Of a stretch of DNA of 64,000 nt, positions 1 to 8,039 are shown piece by piece. The position numbers and the translations under genes were made by a program. The DNA comes from a bacterium (GTDB lineage: Bacteria > Joyebacterota > Joyebacteria > Joyebacterales > Joyebacteraceae), in contig JAPEKQ010000001.1 in the NCBI GenBank assembly GCA_029990205.1, positions 62,001 through 126,000 on the forward strand, read 5' to 3'. The notes beneath the pieces are model-generated. The model was given only the letters and a program-made list of their open reading frames with translations. It had not been told where the DNA came from and ran no database searches. How positions within the stretch are numbered: the stretch's first letter is position 1; every line of letters begins with the position of its first letter.

Positions 1-460
1 CGGCGAGATTGAGCGGGAAGTTGAAAGGTGTGATGGCGACCACGATGCCCGCGGGGACACGGAGTGTGAACCCGAAGCGATCGGTCCCGGTCGGCGCGCC
101 GTCAAAGGGCACGACCTCGCCGGAGAGGCGTCGCGCCTCCTCGGCGGAGAGAACGAACGTCTGGACCGCACGCGCCACTTCGCCGCGGGCCTCGCGGATC
201 GTCTTGCCCACCTCGAGGGAGAGCAACGCCGCAAGCTCGTCCGCGCGCCGCTCGAGCGCCGCCGCGCTTCTGCCGAGGATGGCCGCCCGTTCGACCCTGG
301 GCATCGCCTCCATGAGCGCGGCGCCCCGCACCGCGGCATCGAGAGCGTCCGCAACGTCCTCGTCCCGCGCGTGCGGCACGGCATCGATGACCGAGCCGTC
401 GTACGGAGCGAAGACCTCGATGTCGCGGTCCGTACTCCGTGGCTCGCCGCCGATGAGCAT
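1..460 (-). CDS. NAD(P)-dependent aldehyde dehydrogenase, N-terminal part (cut by window edge)
   Basis: My own translation of the minus strand from an ATG at 460 stays open to the window edge (153 codons). It begins MLIGGEP and shows the aldehyde dehydrogenase N-terminal pattern: APYDGSVI, then an alternating helix, then TPFNFPLNL, the conserved cofactor-pocket segment of the superfamily. The catalytic Cys and Glu lie beyond the edge, so substrate class cannot be assigned. The start lies 7 bases after the stop of the Clp-like gene, so the two are probably cotranscribed. Superfamily is confident; subfamily (lactaldehyde or semialdehyde type) is not. Confidence 0.85.
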   Translation of the reverse strand, partial: MLIGGEPRSTDRDIEVFAPYDGSVIDAVPHARDEDVADALDAAVRGAALMEAMPRVERAAILGRSAAALERRADELAALLSLEVGKTIREARGEVARAVQTFVLSAEEARRLSGEVVPFDGAPTGTDRFGFTLRVPAGIVVAITPFNFPLNLA

Positions 461-467
461 CCTCACC

Positions 468-2342
468 CTACGCCCCTCCGTTCGCGGGGCCGTCGCTCAC
501 CTCGATGTCGCCTTCGACCACGTGCACCCTGACGGTGCCGGCCTCGGGGTTCGCCAGGAGGAACCGCGCGATCGGCTTGAGGACCAGCCCCTCGACCGTG
601 CGACCCAGATGGCGCGCGCCGTACTCGCGGCTCGCGCCCTTCTCCGCGATCTTCGCGACCGCCTCGTCGGTGACATCGAGCGCCACGTCACGCTGCTCGA
701 GACGCTCCCTGACGTCCTCAAGATGAAGCCGCACGATGTCGTGAAGCGCCGAATCGCTCAGCTGGTCGAACAGCAGCACCTCGTCGATCCCCTCGAGGAA
801 CTCCGGCGGGAAGAACTTCTCGACCGCGGTGCGGATCCCCCGCAGATATCGCTCCTCGCTGTCCTCCGACGCCTGGCTGAATCCGACCGCCCCGTTCTCA
901 TCGGCGGGCGGGATCAGATTCTCGGAGTTCGAGGTCATGATGATGACGGTGTCGCCGAACTCCACGGGTCTCCCCTGTCCGTCGACGACGTACCCTTCGC
1001 GAAAGATCTGCATGAGCGCGACGGCCACGTCGCGGTGCGTTCGTTCTATCTGCTCGAACACGATGACCGAATGCGGCCAGCGCTCGACGACGCGTGTCAG
1101 GTCGCCCGTGTGCTCGACGTCACCCACGGACACTCCGAAGAGACGCGCCGCGCCGTCGTCCTCCGAGTAGCGTGTCATGTTGAACTCGAAGAGCCGTGAG
1201 GACCCTCCGTAGAGCTCGTCCGCGAGCGCCCGTGCGAGCTCGCTCTTCCCCACGCCGGGAGGACCGACGAAGAGGAACACGCCGTCCGGGCGCTGGGGGC
1301 GCGCATCGAGGCCGAGCCTCGAGACGCGGATGACGTCAGCGATCTTCCGGATGCATCGCGACTGCCCCTTGATCCGATGTTCCAGCACGTTCTCGAGTTC
1401 GAGGAGCTCGCTGTTGACGGCGCCCTCCAGTTTCTCGGGAGGGATATCGACCCGCTGCGAGAGCGCGCCCGTGATGTCGTGAACCTCGATGGCGCTGCCG
1501 GGGCCGCCTCGGAGAACGGCCTTGCTCGCCGCCTCGTCGAGGAGTTCCATCGCCTTGCCGGGGAGCACGCGTTCCCTGACGAAGTATCCCGACAGGTCGA
1601 CCGCCGCCTCGAGCGCCTCCGTTCCGATGCCGACACCGTGGTATTCGGCCAGACCGAGCGAGGCCCTCTCGAGCAGTTCGATCGTCGCGTCCCGCGAAGG
1701 CTCGGGGACGTCGACCGTCGTCATGGCGCGTTCGAGCCACGGCAGCTTCGCCGTCGCGGCGCGGTAGAGCTCCGGTGTCGTGCTGCCCAGCAGATACAGC
1801 CCGGGCTGGTGAAGGGCCGTCTCGATGGCGTACGACGCATCGAGAAGCGCCTGGCCGCTTCTGGTGACGCCGAGGAAGCTCGTGCAGTTGTCGAGAAAGA
1901 GGATCACATCGTCGCGTGCGGCCGCCTGGCGCATCGCCAGAAAGACGATACGTTCGAAGTCACCCTGCTGTCGAACGCCGGCGAGGACGCGGTGGAACGG
2001 CAGTTCGATCAGTCTCCGTCCACGGAGCTGAGGAAGTCCGCCCTCCGCGAGGAGTCTCCCGGCGAGCGCGAACACGAGGCCCCTCTTGCCCACGCCCTGC
2101 GGCCCGACGAGGATCGCCGCGTGCCGCTCGCGCTTGCCGAGAACCTCTACGACGCGGCGCGTCTGGTCGGCCCAGAGATCGGGCTGCGACTTCCCTTCGG
2201 CCTCGGCCAGCGCCGTGACGTCAACGCCGATCTGCCCGAGGACATCCACCTCCTGTCCCTGGTCGCGTTCCTCGGCGCTCCCGGCCGGCGGCGCGGTTGC
2301 GCCCTCCTGCGCGGCGGCGTCCGCTCTGGACTCGTCGGTCAT
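468..2342 (-). CDS. Clp-like double AAA+ protein with degenerate ATPase motifs
   Basis: 624 residues with two AAA+ modules and no Clp N-domain or middle coiled-coil. D1 (about 70-290) has a P-loop GPQGVGKR (80-87), where the usual Thr/Ser after Lys is Arg, and a Walker B ending LDN (Asn152 for the catalytic Glu). D2 (about 325-610) has an intact P-loop GPPGVGKS (360-367), a Walker B VFEQIE (Glu430-Gln431 where ClpB has Asp-Glu), sensor-1-like TSN near 470 and a sensor-2 GAR near 575. The ClpB NRIDE arginine-finger segment reads EGIDE. It resembles ClpA/ClpB/ClpC but should hydrolyse ATP poorly, if at all. A regulatory or scaffolding role is inference. ATG follows a GAAAGGA ribosome site; it lies between CvpA and the aldehyde dehydrogenase. 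Confidence 0.85.
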   Translation of the reverse strand: MTDESRADAAAQEGATAPPAGSAEERDQGQEVDVLGQIGVDVTALAEAEGKSQPDLWADQTRRVVEVLGKRERHAAILVGPQGVGKRGLVFALAGRLLAEGGLPQLRGRRLIELPFHRVLAGVRQQGDFERIVFLAMRQAAARDDVILFLDNCTSFLGVTRSGQALLDASYAIETALHQPGLYLLGSTTPELYRAATAKLPWLERAMTTVDVPEPSRDATIELLERASLGLAEYHGVGIGTEALEAAVDLSGYFVRERVLPGKAMELLDEAASKAVLRGGPGSAIEVHDITGALSQRVDIPPEKLEGAVNSELLELENVLEHRIKGQSRCIRKIADVIRVSRLGLDARPQRPDGVFLFVGPPGVGKSELARALADELYGGSSRLFEFNMTRYSEDDGAARLFGVSVGDVEHTGDLTRVVERWPHSVIVFEQIERTHRDVAVALMQIFREGYVVDGQGRPVEFGDTVIIMTSNSENLIPPADENGAVGFSQASEDSEERYLRGIRTAVEKFFPPEFLEGIDEVLLFDQLSDSALHDIVRLHLEDVRERLEQRDVALDVTDEAVAKIAEKGASREYGARHLGRTVEGLVLKPIARFLLANPEAGTVRVHVVEGDIEVSDGPANGGA

Positions 2343-2390
2343 CTGTGGTCCTTTCGTGTCGTTCCGTCGCGCGAACCGCGTCCGCCCCGG

Positions 2391-2942
2391 CTACACGAGG
2401 CGCGTGCGTGCACGAAGCCGCGCCTCTTCCCACTCGCTCCGGAGCGTGCGGTACTCCTCTTCGAACCCGTCGCGGAAGTTCTCGGGGATCACCGTCACGA
2501 TCGCATCGGTCACACTGAGCACCCTGGGCGCCATGTTGGAGAGCGCCAGCGCCGGAGTCTTGTGGAATCCGCCGAGGACGGCGAGCAGCAGGAGGACCCC
2601 TGCCACGATCGACGCCAGGATGATCCCCGCGACACCACCGGCGAGCCGGTCGACCCACCCGAGCGCCGCGATCTTGACGACCCTTGACAGGAGCCGCCCG
2701 ATGAGAGCGATGAGGCAGAACACTATGAGGAACACGAGTATGAACGCCAGTATCTCTGCCATCCGTTCGTCGGATAAGAACCCGAACAAGCCCGTGGCGA
2801 CGTAGCCGAAACTCCCGGCGGCGGCGACGACACCGAGCACGAGCGCCGCAAGGCCGAAGAGCGTCCGGACGATCCCGCGCGCGAGTCCGGAAATGAACCC
2901 GATGGCCAGGATGATCAGGATGATGAGATCAACACCGTTCAT
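2391..2942 (-). CDS. cvpA: CvpA-family membrane protein
   Basis: 183 residues. Four hydrophobic segments (about 5-25, 30-50, 65-88, 100-125) separated by short glycine-rich turns, with GLARGIVRTLFGL after the first helix and a GWVDRLAGGVAG segment before the last, both typical of the CvpA family. The charged tail (about 145-183) is cytoplasmic or periplasmic and coiled. In Enterobacteria CvpA is linked to colicin V production and envelope integrity; no enzymatic activity is known. The ATG has a GGGAGGG ribosome site. It is the first gene after the promoter at 2990-3018 and is followed by the Clp-like gene 48 bases on. Confidence 0.88.
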   Translation of the reverse strand: MNGVDLIILIILAIGFISGLARGIVRTLFGLAALVLGVVAAAGSFGYVATGLFGFLSDERMAEILAFILVFLIVFCLIALIGRLLSRVVKIAALGWVDRLAGGVAGIILASIVAGVLLLLAVLGGFHKTPALALSNMAPRVLSVTDAIVTVIPENFRDGFEEEYRTLRSEWEEARLRARTRLV

Positions 2943-2989
2943 GATCCCTCCCTGGTGCGGTCAGGGGCCGCTGCTGGCCCATTGGCGTG

Positions 2990-3018
2990 ACGCTAGCACC
3001 GGCACGCGCCTCAGTCAA
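2990..3018 (-). promoter_or_regulatory. Sigma-70-type promoter for cvpA
   Basis: On the minus strand TTGACT (3013-3018) is followed after 17 bases by TAGCGT (2990-2995). Start of transcription would fall near 2983, giving a roughly 40-base leader to cvpA. The 2943-3077 gap holds only this and a weak GACCG/CGGTC hairpin at its upper end, which could help end the GHL15 transcript. Confidence 0.6.
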
Positions 3019-3077
3019 GGCGGGTGTCGGGGACAGCGCGACCGTCCTGAGAGCCGGTCTTCTGGGGCTTTCTGAGG

Positions 3078-5129
3078 TCAGTTGATGACGAGGAGCTTCC
3101 CGTGGAGGGTCTCATCACCGGCCGAGAGCGCAAACAGGTAGCAGCCGGCGGCCACCCGGCAACCCGAGTCACCATGGAGGTCCCAGCGCACGTCGTGGCG
3201 GCCGGCGGGAAGCCGGTCGTCGATGAGCGTCCGCACGACCCTGCCGCGGACGTCGAACACGGTCATCGTCGTGGGCAGTTCCCCACCCCAGCGCTCATCG
3301 TCACCGAGCGTGAAGCTGATGCGGGTCTCGCTCACGGCCGGGTTGGGCGCGCAGCCGTGGAGCACCGACCTGAGCTCGATCTCTCCGGTAGGGTCGCCGG
3401 TCCCTTCGGACAGCCGTCCGCCGTACACCTGGAGGTCCATCGCGTCCGCGGAGACGAAGCGCCCGTCCGGCACGTCGGCCATCGAGGCTTCCACCATCCC
3501 GTTGCCCATCGCGTCCGCCGCGGTCACGGGAAGCGAGGGGCGCCCCTCGCACAGCAGCTCGTCGATCGGCGCAACGCTGTAGCTCGCGGCGCTTCTCATC
3601 CGGCCCTCACCATCGCGGAACTGAGGGCCGTCGACAATGCCTACCAGATCGCTCGCGTCACCGCCCAGGCGTCCATCGGTCCGGTACACAGCGTAGGCCA
3701 CAGCGCCGCCGACCTCGTTCCATGCGAGAAGCAGATCGCCGTCCGCCCCCTCCTTGAAGGAGATGTCCATCACCGCGGAGAGCGCGCTTCCGCTTCCGGC
3801 GTAGAACTCGCCCGTGCAGTACCCGAGGTCGGACCTCGCCCTTGTCTGCGCGTACGGGTAGAAGGTCCCGTTCCAGCTCTCGCTCGGGTAGTAGACGCCG
3901 CCCAGTTCGACTCGCTGCGTCGAGGTGCTCGGATTGACGACCACCATCCCCCTGGTGAACCGTCTCTGCGCCACCATGCCGCCGTTCTCGATCCACTCCG
4001 AATCGCCGGGCCACGCCTCGACCGCCGTGCCGCGACCCAGCGGAGTGCCGAGATCCATATCATAGAGCTCGTGCCACCACATCTGGCAGTGATCGGGAAG
4101 CCCTCGACCGCCGTCGAACGCGTAATACCCGTCACCGTAGACGAGCGTCGAAGCCAGCGTGTAGCGAAGCTTCTGCTCGGCGGAGACGTCCGGCATGTCC
4201 GCGGCCGCGTCGGCCGTTCCGTGCCAGATGGTGTTGATGATGTTGACCGACGGCTTGCGGTACTGCGACTGCATCGCGACGTACCCGTACCCGGGCGCCG
4301 CGATGTTCTCGTACCACTCGCCGTGCATGTTCGGGAAGTCCTCGCGGGTACCGCCGTCACAGGCATCGTACATCGTGTTGTTCCCGTTGGTCACGATGAC
4401 GTACTCGGGGCCGACGTACTCACGGAGCCGGGTGACCAGGAGCTCGGTCCCCGCCCTCCACGCGGCGTTCAGCTCGTCGGGCGCATCGGCCTGGGCGTTC
4501 CCGTCGGCGTCGATGCCCCACCCGATGCCGTCTCCGACCCACGCGATGTCGTCCATGCAGTAGTCGAGGAAGACACCGTCCCAGAGTCCGCCGGCAGGCA
4601 GACGGTCGGCGATGTGCTTCGCCATCCACTCGCTGAGGGTCCGTCCGTCCTCGTCAGGGGGACACCACGTCGTGAGGTTGAGGACGTGATCACCGCAGCC
4701 CAGCGCAACGCGCTGTCCGAGCCGGTCGCGCAGCCACCAGTCATTCTCATCGAGCGCCGCCCCGACATCGCTGTAGATGCTTGGCGCGTCCCAGTCGCCG
4801 TGATAGCCGATCGGCATGTGAGCAAGAAGTACGATGTCCGGGTTCAGTTCGCGCAGAGTCACGAGCTCAGCCTGGTACCACTCCTGTCCGCGAGCGGCAA
4901 GGACGAGCAGGTCGTACTGCGCCAGCAGATCCAGGTCGGCGTTGATGAGCGTCGGGAAGTAGATGTTGGCGACTCGCGGGTAGCTCCCAGGCGTCCGGGC
5001 GGATGCCGTCGTCGGTGCCGCGGCCGCCGCGACGAACAACGCCACAGCGAGCACCGCGACGACTGTCGCGCGCTGCGCGGTCCGACGACCGCGCGGCTGT
5101 GCGCCGCTCTCCACTCGCGCCCTCACCAT
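3078..5129 (-). CDS. Secreted GHL15-type putative glycoside hydrolase with FlgD-like C-terminal domain (copy A)
   Basis: 683 residues. A signal peptide (about 20-45, hydrophobic, ending ASA) precedes the GHL15-type region (about 50-420), which starts SYPRVANIYFP and contains WDGVFLDYCMDD and VTNGNNT, as expected for the hypothetical glycosyl hydrolase family 15 barrel. A fibronectin-like stretch follows, then a FlgD/T9SS-type Ig domain (about 590-683) with APNPAVSETRISF, FDVRGRVVRTL and GCYLFAL. The protein is therefore predicted to be secreted and possibly surface-attached. The catalytic activity of GHL15 is unproven; the Asp in FLDY is a candidate catalytic residue. The gene is a tandem paralogue of 5353-7470 and lies behind a sigma-54-type promoter at 5187-5202. 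Confidence 0.8.
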   Translation of the reverse strand: MVRARVESGAQPRGRRTAQRATVVAVLAVALFVAAAAAPTTASARTPGSYPRVANIYFPTLINADLDLLAQYDLLVLAARGQEWYQAELVTLRELNPDIVLLAHMPIGYHGDWDAPSIYSDVGAALDENDWWLRDRLGQRVALGCGDHVLNLTTWCPPDEDGRTLSEWMAKHIADRLPAGGLWDGVFLDYCMDDIAWVGDGIGWGIDADGNAQADAPDELNAAWRAGTELLVTRLREYVGPEYVIVTNGNNTMYDACDGGTREDFPNMHGEWYENIAAPGYGYVAMQSQYRKPSVNIINTIWHGTADAAADMPDVSAEQKLRYTLASTLVYGDGYYAFDGGRGLPDHCQMWWHELYDMDLGTPLGRGTAVEAWPGDSEWIENGGMVAQRRFTRGMVVVNPSTSTQRVELGGVYYPSESWNGTFYPYAQTRARSDLGYCTGEFYAGSGSALSAVMDISFKEGADGDLLLAWNEVGGAVAYAVYRTDGRLGGDASDLVGIVDGPQFRDGEGRMRSAASYSVAPIDELLCEGRPSLPVTAADAMGNGMVEASMADVPDGRFVSADAMDLQVYGGRLSEGTGDPTGEIELRSVLHGCAPNPAVSETRISFTLGDDERWGGELPTTMTVFDVRGRVVRTLIDDRLPAGRHDVRWDLHGDSGCRVAAGCYLFALSAGDETLHGKLLVIN

Positions 5130-5186
5130 GGCCGTGCCCCCTTCTCATCCCGGCCTCTATCGCCCCCATACAGTACATGCCTATCG

Positions 5187-5202
5187 TGCAACACCTGTGC
5201 CA
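5187..5202 (-). promoter_or_regulatory. Sigma-54-type (-24/-12) promoter before GHL15 copy A
   Basis: The minus strand reads TGGCACAGGTGTTGCA, which matches the RpoN consensus TGGCAC-N5-TTGC with GG and GC exactly 10 bases apart. Transcription would start near 5175, about 45 bases upstream of the ATG at 5129. A close copy of the element and of the bases upstream (GCGGGTT, then ACT) precedes the paralogue at 7530-7545. Confidence 0.75.
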
Positions 5203-5212
5203 GCTAGCAAGT

Positions 5213-5241
5213 AACAACCCGCCCGGGAGCCCCGGACGGGT
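5213..5241 (-). terminator. Terminator-like hairpin after GHL15 copy B
   Basis: On the minus strand ACCCGTCCGGG and CCCGGGCGGGT (5217-5241) form an 11-bp stem with one G-T pair and a 3-base loop, followed by TGTTACTTG. The tail is only partly T-rich. It sits between the stop of copy B and the sigma-54 promoter of copy A, so it would insulate that promoter from upstream readthrough. Confidence 0.55.
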
Positions 5242-5300
5242 CACATTGCGTTATAGCTGACTCTCCATCAGTCTGCCGGCCGAACCAACGGTCCCCCGCT

Positions 5301-5357
5301 CAGCGGACGGCCGGCTATTCAGCCGACGGCCGGCTATTCAGCCGACGGCCGGCTACT
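5301..5357. repeat. Three tandem 19-bp hairpin-forming repeats at the end of GHL15 copy B
   Basis: The unit cagcSgacggccggctatt occurs at 5301, 5320 and 5339. Copies differ by one base (g/c) and by a final c in the third. Each unit contains AGCCG-N5-CGGCT on the minus strand, so it can fold into a small stem-loop. The third copy includes the TAG stop of the gene (5353-5355). It looks like slippage duplication of the gene end. Confidence 0.85.
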
Positions 5358-7470
5358 CTGCCGGCATGACGACGACCTTCCCTCGAGCGGGGATGCCGAC
5401 CCCCTCGATGGCGACCAGGTAGCATCCCGCCGCCACCCGGGACCCACCTCTGTCCCTCAGGTCCCACTCAACAGTCGAACTCCCTGGTCCGGTTTGGCCC
5501 GTTCGTGACTCGTGAACGAGTCGGCCGGTGACGTCGTAGATCCGCACAACCGGGTCTCCCCCGGGCGGGGATCCGGAACCGATGTCGAAGACGATCCGTG
5601 TGTGGCAGAGTGCTGGGTTCGGACTCACGCCGACGAGCCTGACCGGACTCGCGACTTCGGCCCTCTCCTTCGCGCCGTCATCACCGCGCGGCTCCACCGC
5701 CCCGTCGACGTCCACGGTGCAACCCCACGGGTACTCATCGCTCGCACACGTCTCGACCTCAGCTTCACCGGCCCCGGTCCCATCCGCCCGCCCGGAGTCA
5801 TCCAGGTCGGATTCCTGTTCACTCTCGATCGTGCCCACCGCTCGACCGGGCTTCAGCGCCACCATCCCTGATGGCGCACCCTCGCACCCGACCTCGTCGA
5901 TCGGAGCGATCCGGTAGAACGCGGACTCCCATGCATCCAACGTGTCAACGAATGACGATGTCGCGACGACTCCCTCGAGGTACGCCGCATTGAACGTCCC
6001 CTCGGGACGATGCGACTTGTAGACGCTGTAGCCGCTCGCTCCCGCCACGGAGCGCCAGGTCAGCGTCACGACGCCCGACTCGGCGCGTGAGGCCTCGATG
6101 CCGGCGGGCATCAGCAGCGTCTTTCCGCTGCCGACCAGGAGTTCACCCGACAGCCGCGTGACGTTCACCTTCCTGATGGTCTCGAGGTACGGGTAGAACA
6201 GCCCGTTGTGAGACGACAGTGGCGAGTACTGAGTTCCCAGGTCGATCCGCTGCGTGACCGACGTTGGATTGACCACCACGACGCCGCGCTCGAACCTTCG
6301 TCCTCTCACCATTCGACTGAGATTGACCCACTCGACGCTCTTCGGCATGTCCTCGGAGCGACCGAGCGGCTCACCGAGGTCCACCTCGTACCAGTCGTGC
6401 CACCAGTCCTGCGAGTGCTGGGGCAGCCCATCACCCCCGTCGAATGAGAAGTACCCGTTGCCGTACACGAGCGTGCTCGCGAACGTGAACGTGAACTTGT
6501 CCTCGAACGCGTCGTCGCGGACGAGCTGGCCACCCACGACCTCGCCGTCCCACATCGTGTTGACGGTTGAGAACCCGGGATGACCGTCGAACTTCGAGCA
6601 GATGGCCTCGTAGCCCCACACGGGATTCGTGATGTTCTCGAGCCAGTTCCCGTGCATGTGCGGGAACCCTTCACGCGTCGAGCCGTTGCACTGCTCGTAG
6701 AACGTGTTGTTCCCGTTCGTCGTCACGATGAAGTCGTTGCCGACAAGTTCGCGCAGCCGCAGCGTCAGGATCTCCATGCCCGCCCGCCACGACGCATCAA
6801 GCGCCGCCGGGTCGTCCGCCACTCCGTCACCGTCGGCATCCGCCGGCAGATCGTTGGCGTTGTTCACCCAGCTGACGTCGTTGTAGCAGCAGTCGAGGAA
6901 GACGCCGTCCCACGGTCCACCCGGACCCAGCCGGTCGGCGATGTACTCCGGCAGCCAGTCGCAGAGCCTGTCGCCCTCGCCGTTCTCCGGGCACGTGAGC
7001 GTCTCGTTGAGGATCCCGTCGCCGCACGGGAGTGTCATCCGCTCGCCGGCGGAGTCCTTGAGCCACCAGTCGTTCGCGTTGAGCGCCGCGACCAGGTCGC
7101 CGTTGATCGGCGGCTCGGTCCAGTCTCCGTGGTAGCCCACGGGCATGTGCGCGATCAGGATGATGTCGGGATTGAGAGCGCGGAGCGTCGCCATCTCGTC
7201 GAGCGCTGTGTCACCGGCCCGCTTCGGGATGATCAGGACGTCCCAGCGCGCCAGCGAGTTGAGATCCGCTATCGAGAGGTCCGGGAAGTAGATATTCGCG
7301 ATCCTGGGGTAGGAGCCGCGGACGGGAGCCGGCAGCGCCAACACGAGGATCGCGAGCAGCACGCAGAGCAGCACTGCACGATGCAGAGTGTCCGCGTGTC
7401 GTGAGACGCCCACGCACAGGACGCGGGGCGAGCGTGTTCCGATCATGAGATGATGCGTTCCCACAAGCAC
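5353..7470 (-). CDS. Secreted GHL15-type putative glycoside hydrolase with FlgD-like C-terminal domain (copy B)
   Basis: 705 residues, paralogue of the 3078-5129 product: signal peptide (about 25-52), SYPRIANIYFP, HMPVGYHGDW, WDGVFLDCCYNDVSW and VTTNGNNTFYE in the same order. The C-terminal FlgD-like domain (about 615-705) has SPNPALCHTRIVF, IYDVTGRLVHE and GCYLVAI. An acidic linker with several Cys (about 545-600) is absent from copy A. In the FLDY motif the Tyr is Cys here. Start is a GTG at 7470 or, with better ribosome-site spacing from GGAGGG, the in-frame GTG at 7464. It has its own sigma-54-type promoter at 7530-7545. Family confident; substrate unknown, plausibly the exopolysaccharide made by the nearby locus (inference). 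Confidence 0.8.
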   Translation of the reverse strand: MLVGTHHLMIGTRSPRVLCVGVSRHADTLHRAVLLCVLLAILVLALPAPVRGSYPRIANIYFPDLSIADLNSLARWDVLIIPKRAGDTALDEMATLRALNPDIILIAHMPVGYHGDWTEPPINGDLVAALNANDWWLKDSAGERMTLPCGDGILNETLTCPENGEGDRLCDWLPEYIADRLGPGGPWDGVFLDCCYNDVSWVNNANDLPADADGDGVADDPAALDASWRAGMEILTLRLRELVGNDFIVTTNGNNTFYEQCNGSTREGFPHMHGNWLENITNPVWGYEAICSKFDGHPGFSTVNTMWDGEVVGGQLVRDDAFEDKFTFTFASTLVYGNGYFSFDGGDGLPQHSQDWWHDWYEVDLGEPLGRSEDMPKSVEWVNLSRMVRGRRFERGVVVVNPTSVTQRIDLGTQYSPLSSHNGLFYPYLETIRKVNVTRLSGELLVGSGKTLLMPAGIEASRAESGVVTLTWRSVAGASGYSVYKSHRPEGTFNAAYLEGVVATSSFVDTLDAWESAFYRIAPIDEVGCEGAPSGMVALKPGRAVGTIESEQESDLDDSGRADGTGAGEAEVETCASDEYPWGCTVDVDGAVEPRGDDGAKERAEVASPVRLVGVSPNPALCHTRIVFDIGSGSPPGGDPVVRIYDVTGRLVHESRTGQTGPGSSTVEWDLRDRGGSRVAAGCYLVAIEGVGIPARGKVVVMPAE

Positions 7471-7529
7471 TACCCTCCACGGGGAGCGTCACAGAAGGGC
7501 GTGCGCAGCCGTTCCGCACCATGCCAACT

Positions 7530-7545
7530 TGCATAACCTGTGCCC
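7530..7545 (-). promoter_or_regulatory. Sigma-54-type (-24/-12) promoter before GHL15 copy B
   Basis: The minus strand reads GGGCACAGGTTATGCA; GG and GC are 10 bases apart and GGCACAGGT is identical to the element at 5187-5202. Transcription would start near 7518, about 50 bases before the GTG. The -12 box is ATGC rather than TTGC, so it is a slightly weaker match. It lies between the tRNA cluster and the gene. Confidence 0.65.
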
Positions 7546-7622
7546 TGTAACAGTGACAAACCCGCTCCTCACAGACATGAGAACCGGTCAGCCTTGATGC
7601 TGGAAAGGGAGTCAGGATGGTG

Positions 7623-7711
7623 TGGTGCCGGGGGCCGGATTCGAACCGGCATGGGCCGTGAGGCCCGACGGATTTTAAGTCCGATGCGTATACCAGTTCC
7701 GCCACCCCGGC
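7623..7711 (-). tRNA. tRNA-Leu(UAA), CCA encoded
   Basis: Acceptor stem GCCGGGG/CCCCGGC, long variable arm of the class II type, T-loop GGTTCGAATCC and anticodon loop CTTAAAA giving UAA. Discriminator A is followed by a genomic CCA (7623-7625). Third tRNA of the Gly-Cys-Leu cluster. Confidence 0.95.
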
Positions 7712-7789
7712 GGCGGGAAGCGACTCGGGCCGGCTGCCGGCGCCCGCGTGCGTGACGCACGGGATCCGGCCACCGGCCCGATGAGGTAC

Positions 7790-7865
7790 TGGAGGCGGCG
7801 CCCGGATTCGAACCGGGGAATCATGGATTTGCAATCCACTGCCTTAGCCACTTGGCTACGCCGCC
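7790..7865 (-). tRNA. tRNA-Cys(GCA), CCA encoded
   Basis: Acceptor GGCGGCG/CGCCGCC, D-arm AGCCAAGTGGCTAAGGC, anticodon loop TTGCAAA giving GCA, T-loop GGTTCGAATCC. The discriminator is U, as expected for a Cys identity element, followed by encoded CCA. Confidence 0.95.
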
Positions 7866-7913
7866 ATATCGTGCGAGCAGGGGCCGTAGAGCCCAGCCCC
7901 TGCTGCGTATGTC

Positions 7914-7988
7914 TGGAGCGGGAAACGGGGCTCGAACCCGCGACATCGACCTTGGCAAGGTCGCGCTCTACCACTGAGCTATTCCCGC
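7914..7988 (-). tRNA. tRNA-Gly(GCC), CCA encoded
   Basis: Acceptor GCGGGAA/TTCCCGC, D-arm TAGCTCAGTGGTAGAGC, anticodon loop TTGCCAA giving GCC, T-loop GGTTCGAGCCC. Discriminator U followed by encoded CCA. First tRNA of the cluster, 16 bases after the predicted transcription start. Confidence 0.95.
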
Positions 7989-8010
7989 ACTGTTGTACAT
8001 TCAGATAGTC

Positions 8011-8039
8011 AGTATAGCTACCTGCTTCGGATGTGTCAA
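8011..8039 (-). promoter_or_regulatory. Strong sigma-70-type promoter of the tRNA cluster
   Basis: The minus strand has TTGACA (8034-8039), 17 bases, then TATACT (8011-8016): a near-consensus promoter. The -35 box overlaps the TGA stop of glgA (8036-8038), so the tRNA promoter is embedded in the end of the upstream gene. Confidence 0.88.

Noticed and set aside
2391-2942. CvpA as a colicin transporter
   Set aside because: No bacteriocin genes nearby; only the family relation is supported.
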